NCBI GenBank assembly: GCA_965207565.1
Contig: CBDBMQ010000020.1
Coordinates: 1-64,000 of the forward strand
Direction of reading: 5' to 3'
DNA: 64,000 bases
Source: Bin80 sp965207565
GTDB lineage: Bacteria > Bacteroidota > Rhodothermia > Rhodothermales > Bin80
The position numbers were made by a program, and so were the translations under genes. The number at the start of each line of letters is the position of its first letter. The first letter of the stretch is position 1. Positions 1 to 8,822 of this stretch are shown piece after piece. The notes beneath the pieces were generated by a model. It saw nothing but the letters and a program-made list of their open reading frames with translations. It was not told where the DNA came from and did no database searches.

Positions 1-1172
1 CTTGGCTTTTTAAAATGAAGATGTTTAGGAATGTATCCCTTATTCATAGAGAGGATCACCTTGATGGCTCCGGCTACGCCTGCAGCAGTTTCAAGATGCC
101 CGAAATTTGTTTTTACAGAGCCGATAAAAAGTGGCTGATCCGCAGCACGCCCCGGGCTGTACACATTCCTGATTGCCCGCAATTCAATGGGGTCACCGAC
201 TTTTGTGCCTGTTCCATGGGTTTCCAGGTAGTCAATCTGGGCAGGTTCAAGGCCTGCCTGCCGGAGGGCAGTCTCAATCACATGTTCCTGTGAGATTCCA
301 TTGGGGACAGTTAATCCGGAACTGGCCCCGTCCTGATTCACTGCCGTCGCCCGGATGATACCCCAGATCCGATCGCCATCTGCCTCAGCTTCAGCGAGTC
401 GTTTGAGCACAATGATCCCACATCCTTCCCCTCGTACGTATCCGTTTGCGGCTTCGTCAAAAGTTGCACAGCGTCCATCGGAGGACAGCATTCCAGCGTT
501 GGCGCGCAGTTCCATGGACATCCCGGACAGAACCATGTTGACCCCTCCCGCTAGGGCTATATCTGATTCTCCCCCCTGTATACCGCGCACCGCCTGATGG
601 AGTGCAACCAGTGATGATGAACACGCCGTATCAATCGAAACTGCCGGCCCTTCCAGCCCGAGCGCAAACGAGACCCGCCCGCTAGCTGTATTTGGGACAT
701 TACCGGTTGCGGTGTAAAGATTGGAAGCCGGATCAACGGTATCCACATCAATCGCATCTAGGATCAGTTCATAATATTGGCTGTAGTTGACTCCAGCGTA
801 GACCCCGGTGCGGCTGCCTCGAAGTGTTTCCGGGGGGATTCCCGCGTCTTCGAGAGCATACCAGCATGTCTCCAGCATCAACCGCTGCTGTGGGTCCAGT
901 AATTGTGCTTCAACAGGAGAGATGCGAAAAAAAGCTGCATCGAACAGGTCTACATCGTCAAGGTATCCTCCAAAACGACAGGCGGGTTTTGGGTCAGAGC
1001 CAACCAAAAGCTTCCCAACACGCCCAACCCCAGATCCCGGATCCCCCTTCGTGACTGCATTCGTGCCGGATTCAAGCAATTCCCAAAAGGCAGAGAGATC
1101 GGGCGCACCTGGAAAGCGGCAGGCCATCCCGATGATTGCGATGGTGTCTCTGGGACGACTAACTTCCATCAT
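1..1172 (-). CDS. Type I polyketide synthase, N-terminal ketosynthase domain (partial at window edge)
   Basis: Reading leftwards from an ATG-ATG pair at 1172/1169, the frame stays open to the window edge, about 390 codons. The protein begins directly with a beta-ketoacyl synthase domain (DTIAIIGMACRFPGA near residue 8). The active-site cysteine is in the DTACSSS motif, and the two catalytic histidines are in ETHGTGTKVGDPIE and KTNFGHLETAAG. In this family these residues load an acyl chain and perform decarboxylative Claisen condensation. The long-form N-terminus and LDPQQRLMLE motif resemble modular type I PKS rather than FabF, which is shorter, or PfaA. No acyltransferase or carrier domain is visible because the gene continues beyond position 1, so the product cannot be predicted. 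No strong ribosome-binding site lies ahead of the start. Confidence 0.93.
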   Translation of the reverse strand, partial: MMEVSRPRDTIAIIGMACRFPGAPDLSAFWELLESGTNAVTKGDPGSGVGRVGKLLVGSDPKPACRFGGYLDDVDLFDAAFFRISPVEAQLLDPQQRLMLETCWYALEDAGIPPETLRGSRTGVYAGVNYSQYYELILDAIDVDTVDPASNLYTATGNVPNTASGRVSFALGLEGPAVSIDTACSSSLVALHQAVRGIQGGESDIALAGGVNMVLSGMSMELRANAGMLSSDGRCATFDEAANGYVRGEGCGIIVLKRLAEAEADGDRIWGIIRATAVNQDGASSGLTVPNGISQEHVIETALRQAGLEPAQIDYLETHGTGTKVGDPIELRAIRNVYSPGRAADQPLFIGSVKTNFGHLETAAGVAGAIKVILSMNKGYIPKHLHFKKP

Positions 1173-1657
1173 CACTGCAGTTTATGTTCTCGGATAATAA
1201 CGGAAGCATGATTGCGCTCACATTGCGCGATCCCCCATGGAATCCTTTACTGATTCTATAACTCCGTTCATTGAAGATGGGTTGTACCTATCTGGTGCGC
1301 TTCTTACAAGGTCGTTTTAGAGGTTGGAGATAGAGGCTCAATCTATGATGAGTTTACAAAACGGCCGAAACAATCATGAGGTGCCCAATTTGGTCCAACT
1401 GCACATTGAGGAGTTTCCATAGGTTACACAAACATGACAGACAAGCTGTCTAAAAAATACATGAAAGCACAGAGTTTATCATGATATAAGGGCGAAGATA
1501 TCGGATGTTTTTTACCTCGAAGGGTCCGTTTTTAAGGGGTTGGTCGGGAGTGGCTCAGATTGGAACTGTTATAATCCTCCCTTGTCAGGCAGGTTCTCAC
1601 GTTATTTTACTGCGATTTCGTTATACTAGCCGAATAAACCAACCATTGTGATTACAA
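1173..1657. other. Intergenic region between divergent PKS and Cache-protein genes
   Basis: This 485-bp stretch separates two divergently transcribed genes and must carry both promoters. A consensus-like TATAAT lies at 1570-1575 and a TATACT at 1622-1627, both on the plus strand ahead of the gene starting at 1658, but neither has a convincing -35 hexamer at 16-18 bp. I see no ORF, tRNA or terminator-type hairpin. Confidence 0.5.
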
Positions 1658-3067
1658 ATGACATTGTCAATTAGCAGAAAATTTATAGTTATCGTGATCT
1701 CAATCATCTTTTTGGGAGCAGGGATCCGGTTGTCTGACTCAAACTCACCTCGGGCACAGGTGCCAAAGGTCACAGCCAGCGCAGTTGTGGGTGAGGATGG
1801 AACGGTGAATGAAGATTCACTAAAGGCTTTTGTCACTTGGGCCACAGCGGTATCTTCGGAAATAGCGGATATTGAGGCAGGCAATGCTCTGCGAGAAGCA
1901 ATTTATGACGAATCCGGTGATTACAGATCAGGTAATATCTACCTTGTTTACCTGGTGGTTGGTGATCCTAGTGGTAGTGATGGCACCATTGTATTTCATC
2001 CTGAGTATCGGGATGCAGAAGGTAAAGTAGCGCTGGAGGTAGTAGATGATGAGGGCACTGAGGTCGTTAAGAAGATGTTGGAAGCGGGTAAAGAGGAGGC
2101 AATTAAAGTGGAATATTGTTGGAATGACCCGGATGATGATTCAGATAACGCTGAAGGTGCTACTTGCAAGCCTAGCTTCGCCCAGCGTTACTTCGCACCT
2201 ACAATCAACAACGATTTAGTTGTCATTGGTGGATACCATCAGGATTTGAGCACTCTGGATACACCGCTCCCCGATATTCCATTGCCTGAAATCTCCGCTT
2301 CTGAGGTGGTAGACAGGGAAAGCCTGAAGCAGTTTGTAGAAGGTGCGGCAGTATGGTCTATTCAACTCTTTGATTCGTTGGGCTTTGCGGCGCTTGGTCA
2401 CTGGAAAGGTGAGTTCAGAAAAGATGCTAAAGATGGAGGGACTTTCAAAGATGGCTTGGTATATCTTTATAGCATGACTCCCTCCGGGTATGTTATATTC
2501 CACGGACTGGATGCATGGCGCGAAGGTCGGGTAGTCCTCCATAACCCCGATCTTAGAGGGGATACTACTTTCGTCGGAAGAATTATTCAACAGGCCCAGG
2601 CTGGTGGGGGATTTGTGGACTATTACTGGAATAATCCTGATGATCCAAACGATGATGAGGAGGGAACCCTCAGGACCGCCTATGGGACATCTATTAAAGC
2701 AGAGGGTATAGACGGGGAATATATCCTTGCGGGCGCTTTTTTCCCTAGCGTCGCCACCTCGGTAGAGGGCGAAATCACAGAGCTTCCGACAGAGTTCGCT
2801 CTCCATGGGAATTACCCGAACCCGTTCAATCCGTCAACACGGATCCAGTTTGATCTTCCTGAGAGGGCGCAGGTGACGCTGCAGGTTATAGATATATTGG
2901 GACGTAAAGTGATTGAGTTACCTGCGCAGGTGTTTGAGGCGGGTGCGAACCACACTGTTGAACTGAATGCGATTCATCTTGCATCAGGGACCTATCTGTA
3001 TCGGATGATTGCGACAGGATTGGAGAGTAGGTACGAGAAGACTGGCCTCATGACGCTGATGAAGTAG
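1658..3067 (+). CDS. Secreted protein with two Cache-like domains and a T9SS C-terminal sorting domain
   Basis: The 469-residue protein starts with a hydrophobic stretch (about residues 8-25) that fits a signal peptide or anchor. Two related segments follow, about residues 45-200 and 210-375. Each has an alpha-helical lead, an IYLVYLV or LVYLYSM strand, a 'VIFHP/G' strand, a Y-W-N-(D/N)-P-D-D motif and a closing G-G-Y or A-G-A-F strand; this matches the Cache ligand-binding fold of extracellular sensors. The last 85 residues are a T9SS type A sorting domain (NYPNPFNPSTRIQFDLP, then DILGRKV and SGTYLYRM). There is no kinase, methyl-accepting or cyclase output domain, so it would be exported and surface-attached or released. 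The ligand is unknown. Two hairpins follow the stop codon. Confidence 0.85.
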   Translation: MTLSISRKFIVIVISIIFLGAGIRLSDSNSPRAQVPKVTASAVVGEDGTVNEDSLKAFVTWATAVSSEIADIEAGNALREAIYDESGDYRSGNIYLVYLVVGDPSGSDGTIVFHPEYRDAEGKVALEVVDDEGTEVVKKMLEAGKEEAIKVEYCWNDPDDDSDNAEGATCKPSFAQRYFAPTINNDLVVIGGYHQDLSTLDTPLPDIPLPEISASEVVDRESLKQFVEGAAVWSIQLFDSLGFAALGHWKGEFRKDAKDGGTFKDGLVYLYSMTPSGYVIFHGLDAWREGRVVLHNPDLRGDTTFVGRIIQQAQAGGGFVDYYWNNPDDPNDDEEGTLRTAYGTSIKAEGIDGEYILAGAFFPSVATSVEGEITELPTEFALHGNYPNPFNPSTRIQFDLPERAQVTLQVIDILGRKVIELPAQVFEAGANHTVELNAIHLASGTYLYRMIATGLESRYEKTGLMTLMK

Positions 3068-3068
3068 C

Positions 3069-3140
3069 GCATACAGAGTAGCTGAGCTACTCTGTATGCA
3101 AAGAAATCGCCCCGATGCCTGGTGGTATCGGGGCGATTTC
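3069..3140 (+). terminator. Two consecutive strong hairpins after the Cache-protein gene
   Basis: The first hairpin begins two bases after the stop codon: 3069-3081 pairs perfectly with 3087-3099 (13 bp, 5-nt loop). The second pairs 3103-3116 with 3127-3140 (14 bp, GC-rich, 10-nt loop). Neither has a long U tract on the plus strand, so termination or 3'-end protection is an inference from strength and position. Confidence 0.6.
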
Positions 3141-3320
3141 GTGTTGAATAGGTGGGGAAGGTGTGCCGTGGGAATGCCTGTTTCCACAGCGGGCCGAATC
3201 CTGCACGTTAACTGCCGGCGCATGAAAGCTGGTGTTTGACTTGGTCCATCCAGCCTTGCAACAGGTCAAAGGTGTCTAGCGTCATCCCCAAAATACAGTC
3301 GTTCCCAAGTAAGTCTGACA

Positions 3321-3367
3321 AGAAAAAAAAGAAAAACCGACCTCCCGCAGTGCGAGAGGTCGGTTTT
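3321..3367 (-). terminator. Rho-independent terminator of the initiator tRNA gene
   Basis: Read on the minus strand, the 12-nt arms at 3356-3367 and 3333-3344 form a hairpin around an 11-nt loop. A U-rich tail follows, the complement of the A-run at 3321-3332. It lies just downstream of the tRNA 3' end at 3373, so it ends that transcript. Confidence 0.88.
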
Positions 3368-3372
3368 GTTTG

Positions 3373-3712
<340 letters not shown>

Positions 3713-3729
3713 AAAGAACACCTTGTATA

Positions 3730-3758
3730 ATTCTACATTCAAAAAGGTTCCCGTTCAA
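3730..3758 (-). promoter_or_regulatory. Sigma-70-like promoter of the initiator tRNA
   Basis: On the minus strand TTGAAC (3753-3758) is followed after exactly 17 bases by TAGAAT (3730-3735). The tRNA 5' end (3712) is 17 bases beyond the -10 box, allowing a short leader for RNase P. This is close to the housekeeping consensus. Confidence 0.7.
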
Positions 3759-3847
3759 ATGGGCACAGCAGTGCGCATTATTTGTTGAAGGCGGGATTCA
3801 AGGATTGATTCATTTCTCTACATATCATCATAACCTGATTTTTATTA

Positions 3848-5047
3848 ATGGCAATTATCAAGGCATTCACCGCCCTTCGGCCTACTGCTGATGCAGCAGA
3901 GAGTGTCGCTTGTGTTCCTTATGACGTCATCAGTGTAGCGGAGGCTCGCGAACTGGCGAGAGGGAACCCGAAAAGCTTCCTTCATATCATTCGTCCAGAA
4001 ATTGACTTGAGCCCACGCATTGACGAATATGATGATGCTGTCTATTTGCAAGGGGCCAAAAATTTACGTCGCTTTGCCTCAAGCAAACACAGCTACCAGG
4101 AAACAGAACCTTCACTTTATGCTTACCGGATTCGGATGGGTGAACACGAACAGGTTGGCATCTATGGGCTTGTATCCGTTGAAGAATACAAGCGGGGAAC
4201 TATCCTTAAGCACGAAAATATTCGGCCTCCAAAGGTTGCTGATCGAACCCGCCATATCCTGACACAGGCCGCCCATGCGGAGCCGGTAAATCTGGTATTC
4301 AAGGAGCATGCACCGGTAATAGACTTAATGGATGCATGCACAAAAACAGAGCCGTTATTTGATTTTACAGCAGAGGATGGGATCCAGCATACGGTGTGGA
4401 AATTTGCTGACACGGAGCGTTTAGTGAAAGCGTTTGGGGGAGTGGATCCAATCTATATTGCGGATGGGCATCATCGGTGTGAGGCGGCCTGGCAAGTATG
4501 GGATCAGGAGGGAGTACCAGACAGTAATTTTTTCCCTGCCGTATGCTTCCCGGCAGGCAGCACGCGGATTCTGCCGTATAACCGTGTCATTCGTGTACGG
4601 GATGCAGCAAAATTGATCCAGGAGATTGACAGGGTCGGTGCGATCCAAAAGTCCACTGGAAGATCTACACCATCTAGTCGAGGGGAGGTGTCTCTGTATG
4701 CGGAGGGGGCTTGGCATACCGTTACATTGCCTCCAACGAAGCGCAGCGGTGTGGCAGATCAATTAGATGTTGCTCGTTTGGGAGAATTCATCCTGGAGCC
4801 TTTCTTAGGAATCACAGATCAGCGTACAGATCCAAATATCACGTTCGTGGGGGGAATCCGGGGCACAGATGAGCTTGTACAGCGGGTGGAGAAAAGCGGG
4901 CATAGTGCTGTTGCCTTCTCAATGTTTGCAACCAGTATGGATCAACTGCTGGCCGTGTCGGATGCACATGAGCTTATGCCACCGAAATCAACTTGGTTTG
5001 AGCCGAAGCTTCGAAGTGGACTCCTGATCCATCGTTTTGCAGGATAA
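3848..5047 (+). CDS. DUF1015 family protein
   Basis: The 399-residue protein matches the DUF1015 family over its whole length: the opening AIIKAFTALRP, the VPYDVIS motif near residue 25, RPEIDL near 51, HENIRPPKVADRTRH near 122 and IADGHHRCEAA near 206. The biochemical role of the family is unsettled. It often neighbours serA and serC, and here its TAA overlaps the ATG of serA by one base, so translation is probably coupled. A role linked to serine biosynthesis is inferred from that context. The start is the first ATG in the frame, preceded by an A/T-rich stretch rather than a Shine-Dalgarno sequence. Confidence 0.9.
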   Translation: MAIIKAFTALRPTADAAESVACVPYDVISVAEARELARGNPKSFLHIIRPEIDLSPRIDEYDDAVYLQGAKNLRRFASSKHSYQETEPSLYAYRIRMGEHEQVGIYGLVSVEEYKRGTILKHENIRPPKVADRTRHILTQAAHAEPVNLVFKEHAPVIDLMDACTKTEPLFDFTAEDGIQHTVWKFADTERLVKAFGGVDPIYIADGHHRCEAAWQVWDQEGVPDSNFFPAVCFPAGSTRILPYNRVIRVRDAAKLIQEIDRVGAIQKSTGRSTPSSRGEVSLYAEGAWHTVTLPPTKRSGVADQLDVARLGEFILEPFLGITDQRTDPNITFVGGIRGTDELVQRVEKSGHSAVAFSMFATSMDQLLAVSDAHELMPPKSTWFEPKLRSGLLIHRFAG

Positions 5048-6249
5048 TGCGTGTTCTGATTGCTGACAAATTACCTGAAAAAAGTATTGAGGCTCTAAGG
5101 CAGGCCGGACACAGCGTGGTGGTTGAAATTTGTTCAGAAGATCAACTGCAGGAAGCATTGGTTGCCCATGGGATAGAGTCGCTGGTGGTACGATCCACTA
5201 AAGTGACGCGTAACATGATTCAACATGCGTCGTCCCTTGAGCTGATCGTGCGAGCCGGAGCGGGATATGACTCCATCGACTTAGAAGCTGCATCAGAGTT
5301 CGGTGTTTTCGTCGCGAATTGTCCAGGCAAAAATGCCAGTGCGGTTGCTGAGTTAACGATCGGTCTCATAATCTCGCTGGATCGTTGGATCCCGGACAAT
5401 GTCTCAGATGCCCGGGCAGGGAAATGGCAGAAAGGTAGGTATGCCAAGGCACTGGGACTCAAAGATAGAGTGCTCGGGCTCATAGGTATGGGAAAAATTG
5501 GCCAGATTGTTGCCCAGATGGCACAGGGCCTTGAGCTTGAAGTGGTTGCATGGAGCCGCTCACTTACCGCTGAATCCGCTGCAGCATTCGGAGTAGACTA
5601 TGCAGATAGTCCGATTCAAGTTGCCGCTCAGTCCGATATTGTTTCGCTGCATGTAGCGGCAACGCCGTCGACGTTTCATCTGGCAAACAGGGATTTTTTC
5701 GCTGCGATGAAGCCGGGGACGTTTTTTATAAATACCACACGGGGAAGTGTGGTGGATGAAACCGCCTTGCTTGCAGCATTGGATGAGAATGGAATTCGCG
5801 CTGCCCTTGATGTGTTTGAAGATGAGCCATCGTACAAGGCGGGTGCGCTCACCACACACCTGCACAAACATCCTTCCGTGTACCTGACCCATCACATCGG
5901 AGCATCAACAGCCCAGGCACAGGAGGCTACCGGGGATGAAGCTGCACGCGTAATTGATACGTATGCGAACACTGGCGTTGTTCCAAACTGCGTCAATATT
6001 GCGGTTCAATCCTCGGCGACACACTTAATAACGGTTCGGCACTTGGACAAGGTTGGTGTACTTGCCCGTGTGCTGGATATGGTACGTAAGTGCAATCTAA
6101 ACGTACAAGAGATGGAAAATCAGGTATTTTCCGGCTCCATGAATGCTGCGGTTGCACGAATTCGTGTCGTCGGTAAACCTCCTGAAGAACTCTCAAGCTT
6201 ACTCGAAAACATTCAAGACGTATTAGCTGTCTCAGAAATCAAACTTTAA
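5047..6249 (+). CDS. serA: D-3-phosphoglycerate dehydrogenase
   Basis: This 400-residue protein catalyses NAD-dependent oxidation of 3-phosphoglycerate, the first step of serine synthesis. The Rossmann motif GLIGMGKIGQ lies at residues 144-153. The expected catalytic set of the family is present: Arg232 in TTRGSVVDE, Glu258/260 in DVFEDEP, and the histidine of THHIGAST near 283. Residues from about 326 to the end form an ACT regulatory domain, which in the family senses serine. The length is that of the short bacterial type with ACT but without the extra intervening domain. It overlaps the DUF1015 stop by one base, and serC follows after 4 bases, so the three form one operon. Confidence 0.96.
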   Translation: MRVLIADKLPEKSIEALRQAGHSVVVEICSEDQLQEALVAHGIESLVVRSTKVTRNMIQHASSLELIVRAGAGYDSIDLEAASEFGVFVANCPGKNASAVAELTIGLIISLDRWIPDNVSDARAGKWQKGRYAKALGLKDRVLGLIGMGKIGQIVAQMAQGLELEVVAWSRSLTAESAAAFGVDYADSPIQVAAQSDIVSLHVAATPSTFHLANRDFFAAMKPGTFFINTTRGSVVDETALLAALDENGIRAALDVFEDEPSYKAGALTTHLHKHPSVYLTHHIGASTAQAQEATGDEAARVIDTYANTGVVPNCVNIAVQSSATHLITVRHLDKVGVLARVLDMVRKCNLNVQEMENQVFSGSMNAAVARIRVVGKPPEELSSLLENIQDVLAVSEIKL

Positions 6250-6253
6250 ACGG

Positions 6254-7342
6254 ATGACCTTAACCCAATCTGAGCGTTTGCATAATTTTTCGGCAGGGCC
6301 AGGTACGCTTCCTCTTTCGGTTCTTGAGGCAGCTCGTGAAGAGCTGCCTGTCTATGGGAGAACGGGTGCATCCGTGATGGAAATCTCTCATAGATCTCCA
6401 GCATACATTGAGATTGAGACCTCTGTCCGTGAGCGGATCAGGAATTTCCTGGGATTGACGGATGACTGGCATGTGTTATTTCTTGGAGGAGGCGCGTCAA
6501 TGCAGTTTCATCAGGTACCGCTAAATTTTTTACCCCCTGATGGACAGGCCGCGTATCTTCTTACGGGAATCTGGGCAAAGAAGGCGCATGCGGAAGCATG
6601 CAAGATTGGCCGTGGACGGATTGTCGCATCCAGTGCAGAGTCTGCCTTCAACTATATTCCAGATCCAGCATCCTGGGAGTTGGATCCTCGGGATTCCTAT
6701 CTGCACTATACATCCAACAATACCGTCTATGGAACTCAGTTTCATGATACTCCAGATGTAAGCTGCCCACTTGTCTGTGATGCATCCAGTGATTTTTTGA
6801 GTCGTCCACTTAAGATGGATCGCTATGGGCTGATTTATGCAGGAGCGCAGAAAAATATCGGGCCCGCCGGAGTTACGGTTGTATTGGTTCGAGACAGTTT
6901 TCTGAAAACCCGCAATGCAGAGTTGCCAACTATGTTAGACTACGGTACGCATGCTGATAAATGCTTCAATACGCCTCCGGTTTATGCGGTTTATATAGTC
7001 GAAAAGGTACTGTGCTGGTTGGAGGAACAGGGGGGCATTTCCGGGATCCAGGCGGTAAACCAAAAAAAATCCACTCTTTTGTATGATGCAATAGACGCCA
7101 GCGAGTTCTACCGGGGAACCGCGGAGAAAGCGTCTCGCTCCCATATGAATGTAACCTTCCGATTGACAAAAGAAGAACTGGAGCCGGTATTTATCCAACA
7201 GGCTGCGGAGCACGGGCTGGTTGCACTCAAAGGACATCGGTCGGTCGGCGGAATCCGCGCCTCTATTTACAATGCATGTCCATTGGAGTCCGTTGAAGTG
7301 CTGATTGATTTCATGAAGGATTTTGAGAAGAATAATGGATAG
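6254..7342 (+). CDS. serC: Phosphoserine aminotransferase
   Basis: At 362 residues this is the usual size for SerC, a PLP enzyme that converts 3-phosphohydroxypyruvate and glutamate to phosphoserine. The N-terminal FSAGPGTLP and MEISHRSP motifs are diagnostic. The PLP lysine is Lys200 in YAGAQKNIGPAG, and HRSVGGIRASIYNA near the C-terminus supplies the phosphate-binding arginine. It starts 4 bases after serA ends and is the last gene of the DUF1015-serA-serC operon; 72 bases separate it from the transhydrogenase genes. The third serine enzyme, SerB, is not in the window. Confidence 0.96.
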   Translation: MTLTQSERLHNFSAGPGTLPLSVLEAAREELPVYGRTGASVMEISHRSPAYIEIETSVRERIRNFLGLTDDWHVLFLGGGASMQFHQVPLNFLPPDGQAAYLLTGIWAKKAHAEACKIGRGRIVASSAESAFNYIPDPASWELDPRDSYLHYTSNNTVYGTQFHDTPDVSCPLVCDASSDFLSRPLKMDRYGLIYAGAQKNIGPAGVTVVLVRDSFLKTRNAELPTMLDYGTHADKCFNTPPVYAVYIVEKVLCWLEEQGGISGIQAVNQKKSTLLYDAIDASEFYRGTAEKASRSHMNVTFRLTKEELEPVFIQQAAEHGLVALKGHRSVGGIRASIYNACPLESVEVLIDFMKDFEKNNG

Positions 7343-7414
7343 TCCGAGTTTAGGAATGCGGATCTCAAGGAATTCTAGTCAATCGTTGTATATTCCCACC
7401 GAAGCATACGATTC

Positions 7415-8542
7415 ATGACCCTAGGAATAGTTCGTGCCTCAGCATCGGTAGAACAACGAGTGGCGTTGGTGCCCAAAGTTTTATCCTCTCTATCCAAGAA
7501 GGGTTTGGAGATCCTGGTAGAGTCCAAGGCCGGTGAGGGGGCTCAGATCACCGATGATGAATTCCGTGAAGCAGGGGGGCGGATTGTATCCGGGCAGGAA
7601 GCATGGAAATCAGATATTATTGCGTTGGTGGGGCCACCTTCCGAGGATGAGTTGGACCGGTTGAAGGTGGGGGCGGTTGTCGTCGGATTCCTCCAGCCGC
7701 TTGATACGCCTGAGCGGATGTCTCAGTTAGCTGATCGGGGGGTGACCGCATTGGCGATGGAGCTTGTTCCCAGGATCTCGCGGGCACAGAAGATGGATGC
7801 ACTCAGCGCAATGGCTTCTTTGGCAGGCTATAAGGCAACACTGATCGCCGCCAATTATCTCCCTAGATTCTTTCCCTTGTTAACGACGGCAGCGGGAACG
7901 GTTCGCCCTGCAAATGTAACGATTCTGGGAGCTGGCGTGGCCGGGCTGCAGGCCATTGCAACTGCCCGCAGGCTTGGAGCCCGCGTATGGGGATACGATA
8001 TTCGTGAAGCGGCCCGAGAAGAGGTCAAAAGCCTTGGGGCTCAGTTTGTTGAATTGGAGCTCGAGATTGAAGATATGCAGGATGAAGGCGGGTATGCCAA
8101 GGCATTGATGGATGCCAAGGCGAAGCAGCAGGTTGAGTTGCTTGTTCCACATCTAGCGAAATCAGATGTCGTGATCACAACGGCTTTGATTCCGGGGCGC
8201 AGTGCGCCAACCTTGGTGAGCCAGAAAGCAGTTGAAGCCATGAAGCCCGGCAGCGTCATCGTTGACCTTGCAGCGGCCAGCGGAGGAAATTGCACACTGA
8301 CGGTGGCGGATGAAGTGGTGATCCACCACGGTGTTCAGATTGTTGGCCATACGAATCTCCCATCCACTGTACCTGCAGATGCCAGTTTTCTATATGCGCG
8401 TACGGTTTCAACAATGGTCAGTGAATTCGTTCAGGATGGGGTTTTTCAACCGAATTTTGAGGACGAAATCTTTAAGGCTGCCTGTGTTTGTCACAATGGG
8501 AAAGTTGTGCACGAGCGCATTCTCAGCATGATTAAATCATAA
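7415..8542 (+). CDS. pntAA: NAD(P) transhydrogenase subunit alpha part 1 (NAD-binding)
   Basis: This 375-residue soluble subunit binds NAD(H) in proton-translocating transhydrogenase, which uses the proton gradient to reduce NADP+ with NADH. It resembles alanine dehydrogenase in fold. Visible motifs are the opening GIVRASASVEQRVALVPKV, the central RPANVTILGAGVAGLQAIA dinucleotide fold near residue 170 and the GAEF-like loop SLGAQFVELELE. Splitting of the alpha subunit into two proteins is common in Rhodothermota, alphaproteobacteria and others. The membrane part follows after 4 bases. Confidence 0.95.
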   Translation: MTLGIVRASASVEQRVALVPKVLSSLSKKGLEILVESKAGEGAQITDDEFREAGGRIVSGQEAWKSDIIALVGPPSEDELDRLKVGAVVVGFLQPLDTPERMSQLADRGVTALAMELVPRISRAQKMDALSAMASLAGYKATLIAANYLPRFFPLLTTAAGTVRPANVTILGAGVAGLQAIATARRLGARVWGYDIREAAREEVKSLGAQFVELELEIEDMQDEGGYAKALMDAKAKQQVELLVPHLAKSDVVITTALIPGRSAPTLVSQKAVEAMKPGSVIVDLAAASGGNCTLTVADEVVIHHGVQIVGHTNLPSTVPADASFLYARTVSTMVSEFVQDGVFQPNFEDEIFKAACVCHNGKVVHERILSMIKS

Positions 8543-8546
8543 GCCC

Positions 8547-8822
8547 ATGTCCCTATACACGTTTTTTATATTGGCCATGTTTATTGGTCGCGAGGTATTG
8601 AGCAAGGTCCCTCAGACCTTGCATACCCCGCTGATGTCTGGTTCCAATGCCATCAGCGGAATCACCATCATTGGTGCATTGGTGTCAGCGGGGATGGTAG
8701 GAGGGGTATGGGCAAAATGGATTGGTGTAGTTGCCCTGATTGCGGCGACCATTAATGTCGTAGGAGGCTTTATGGTAACGGGGCGGATGCTGGAGATGTT
8801 CAAGAAGAAACCCACTGACTAA
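8547..8822 (+). CDS. pntAB: NAD(P) transhydrogenase subunit alpha part 2 (membrane)
   Basis: A 91-residue membrane protein with about three hydrophobic segments. The motif FIGREVLSKVPQTLHTPLMS followed by SNAISGITIIGA is characteristic of the proton-channel domain dII, contributed by the second half of the split alpha subunit. It lies between pntAA and pntB, and its TAA stop overlaps the ATG of pntB, so the stoichiometric subunits are translated together. Confidence 0.95.
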   Translation: MSLYTFFILAMFIGREVLSKVPQTLHTPLMSGSNAISGITIIGALVSAGMVGGVWAKWIGVVALIAATINVVGGFMVTGRMLEMFKKKPTD

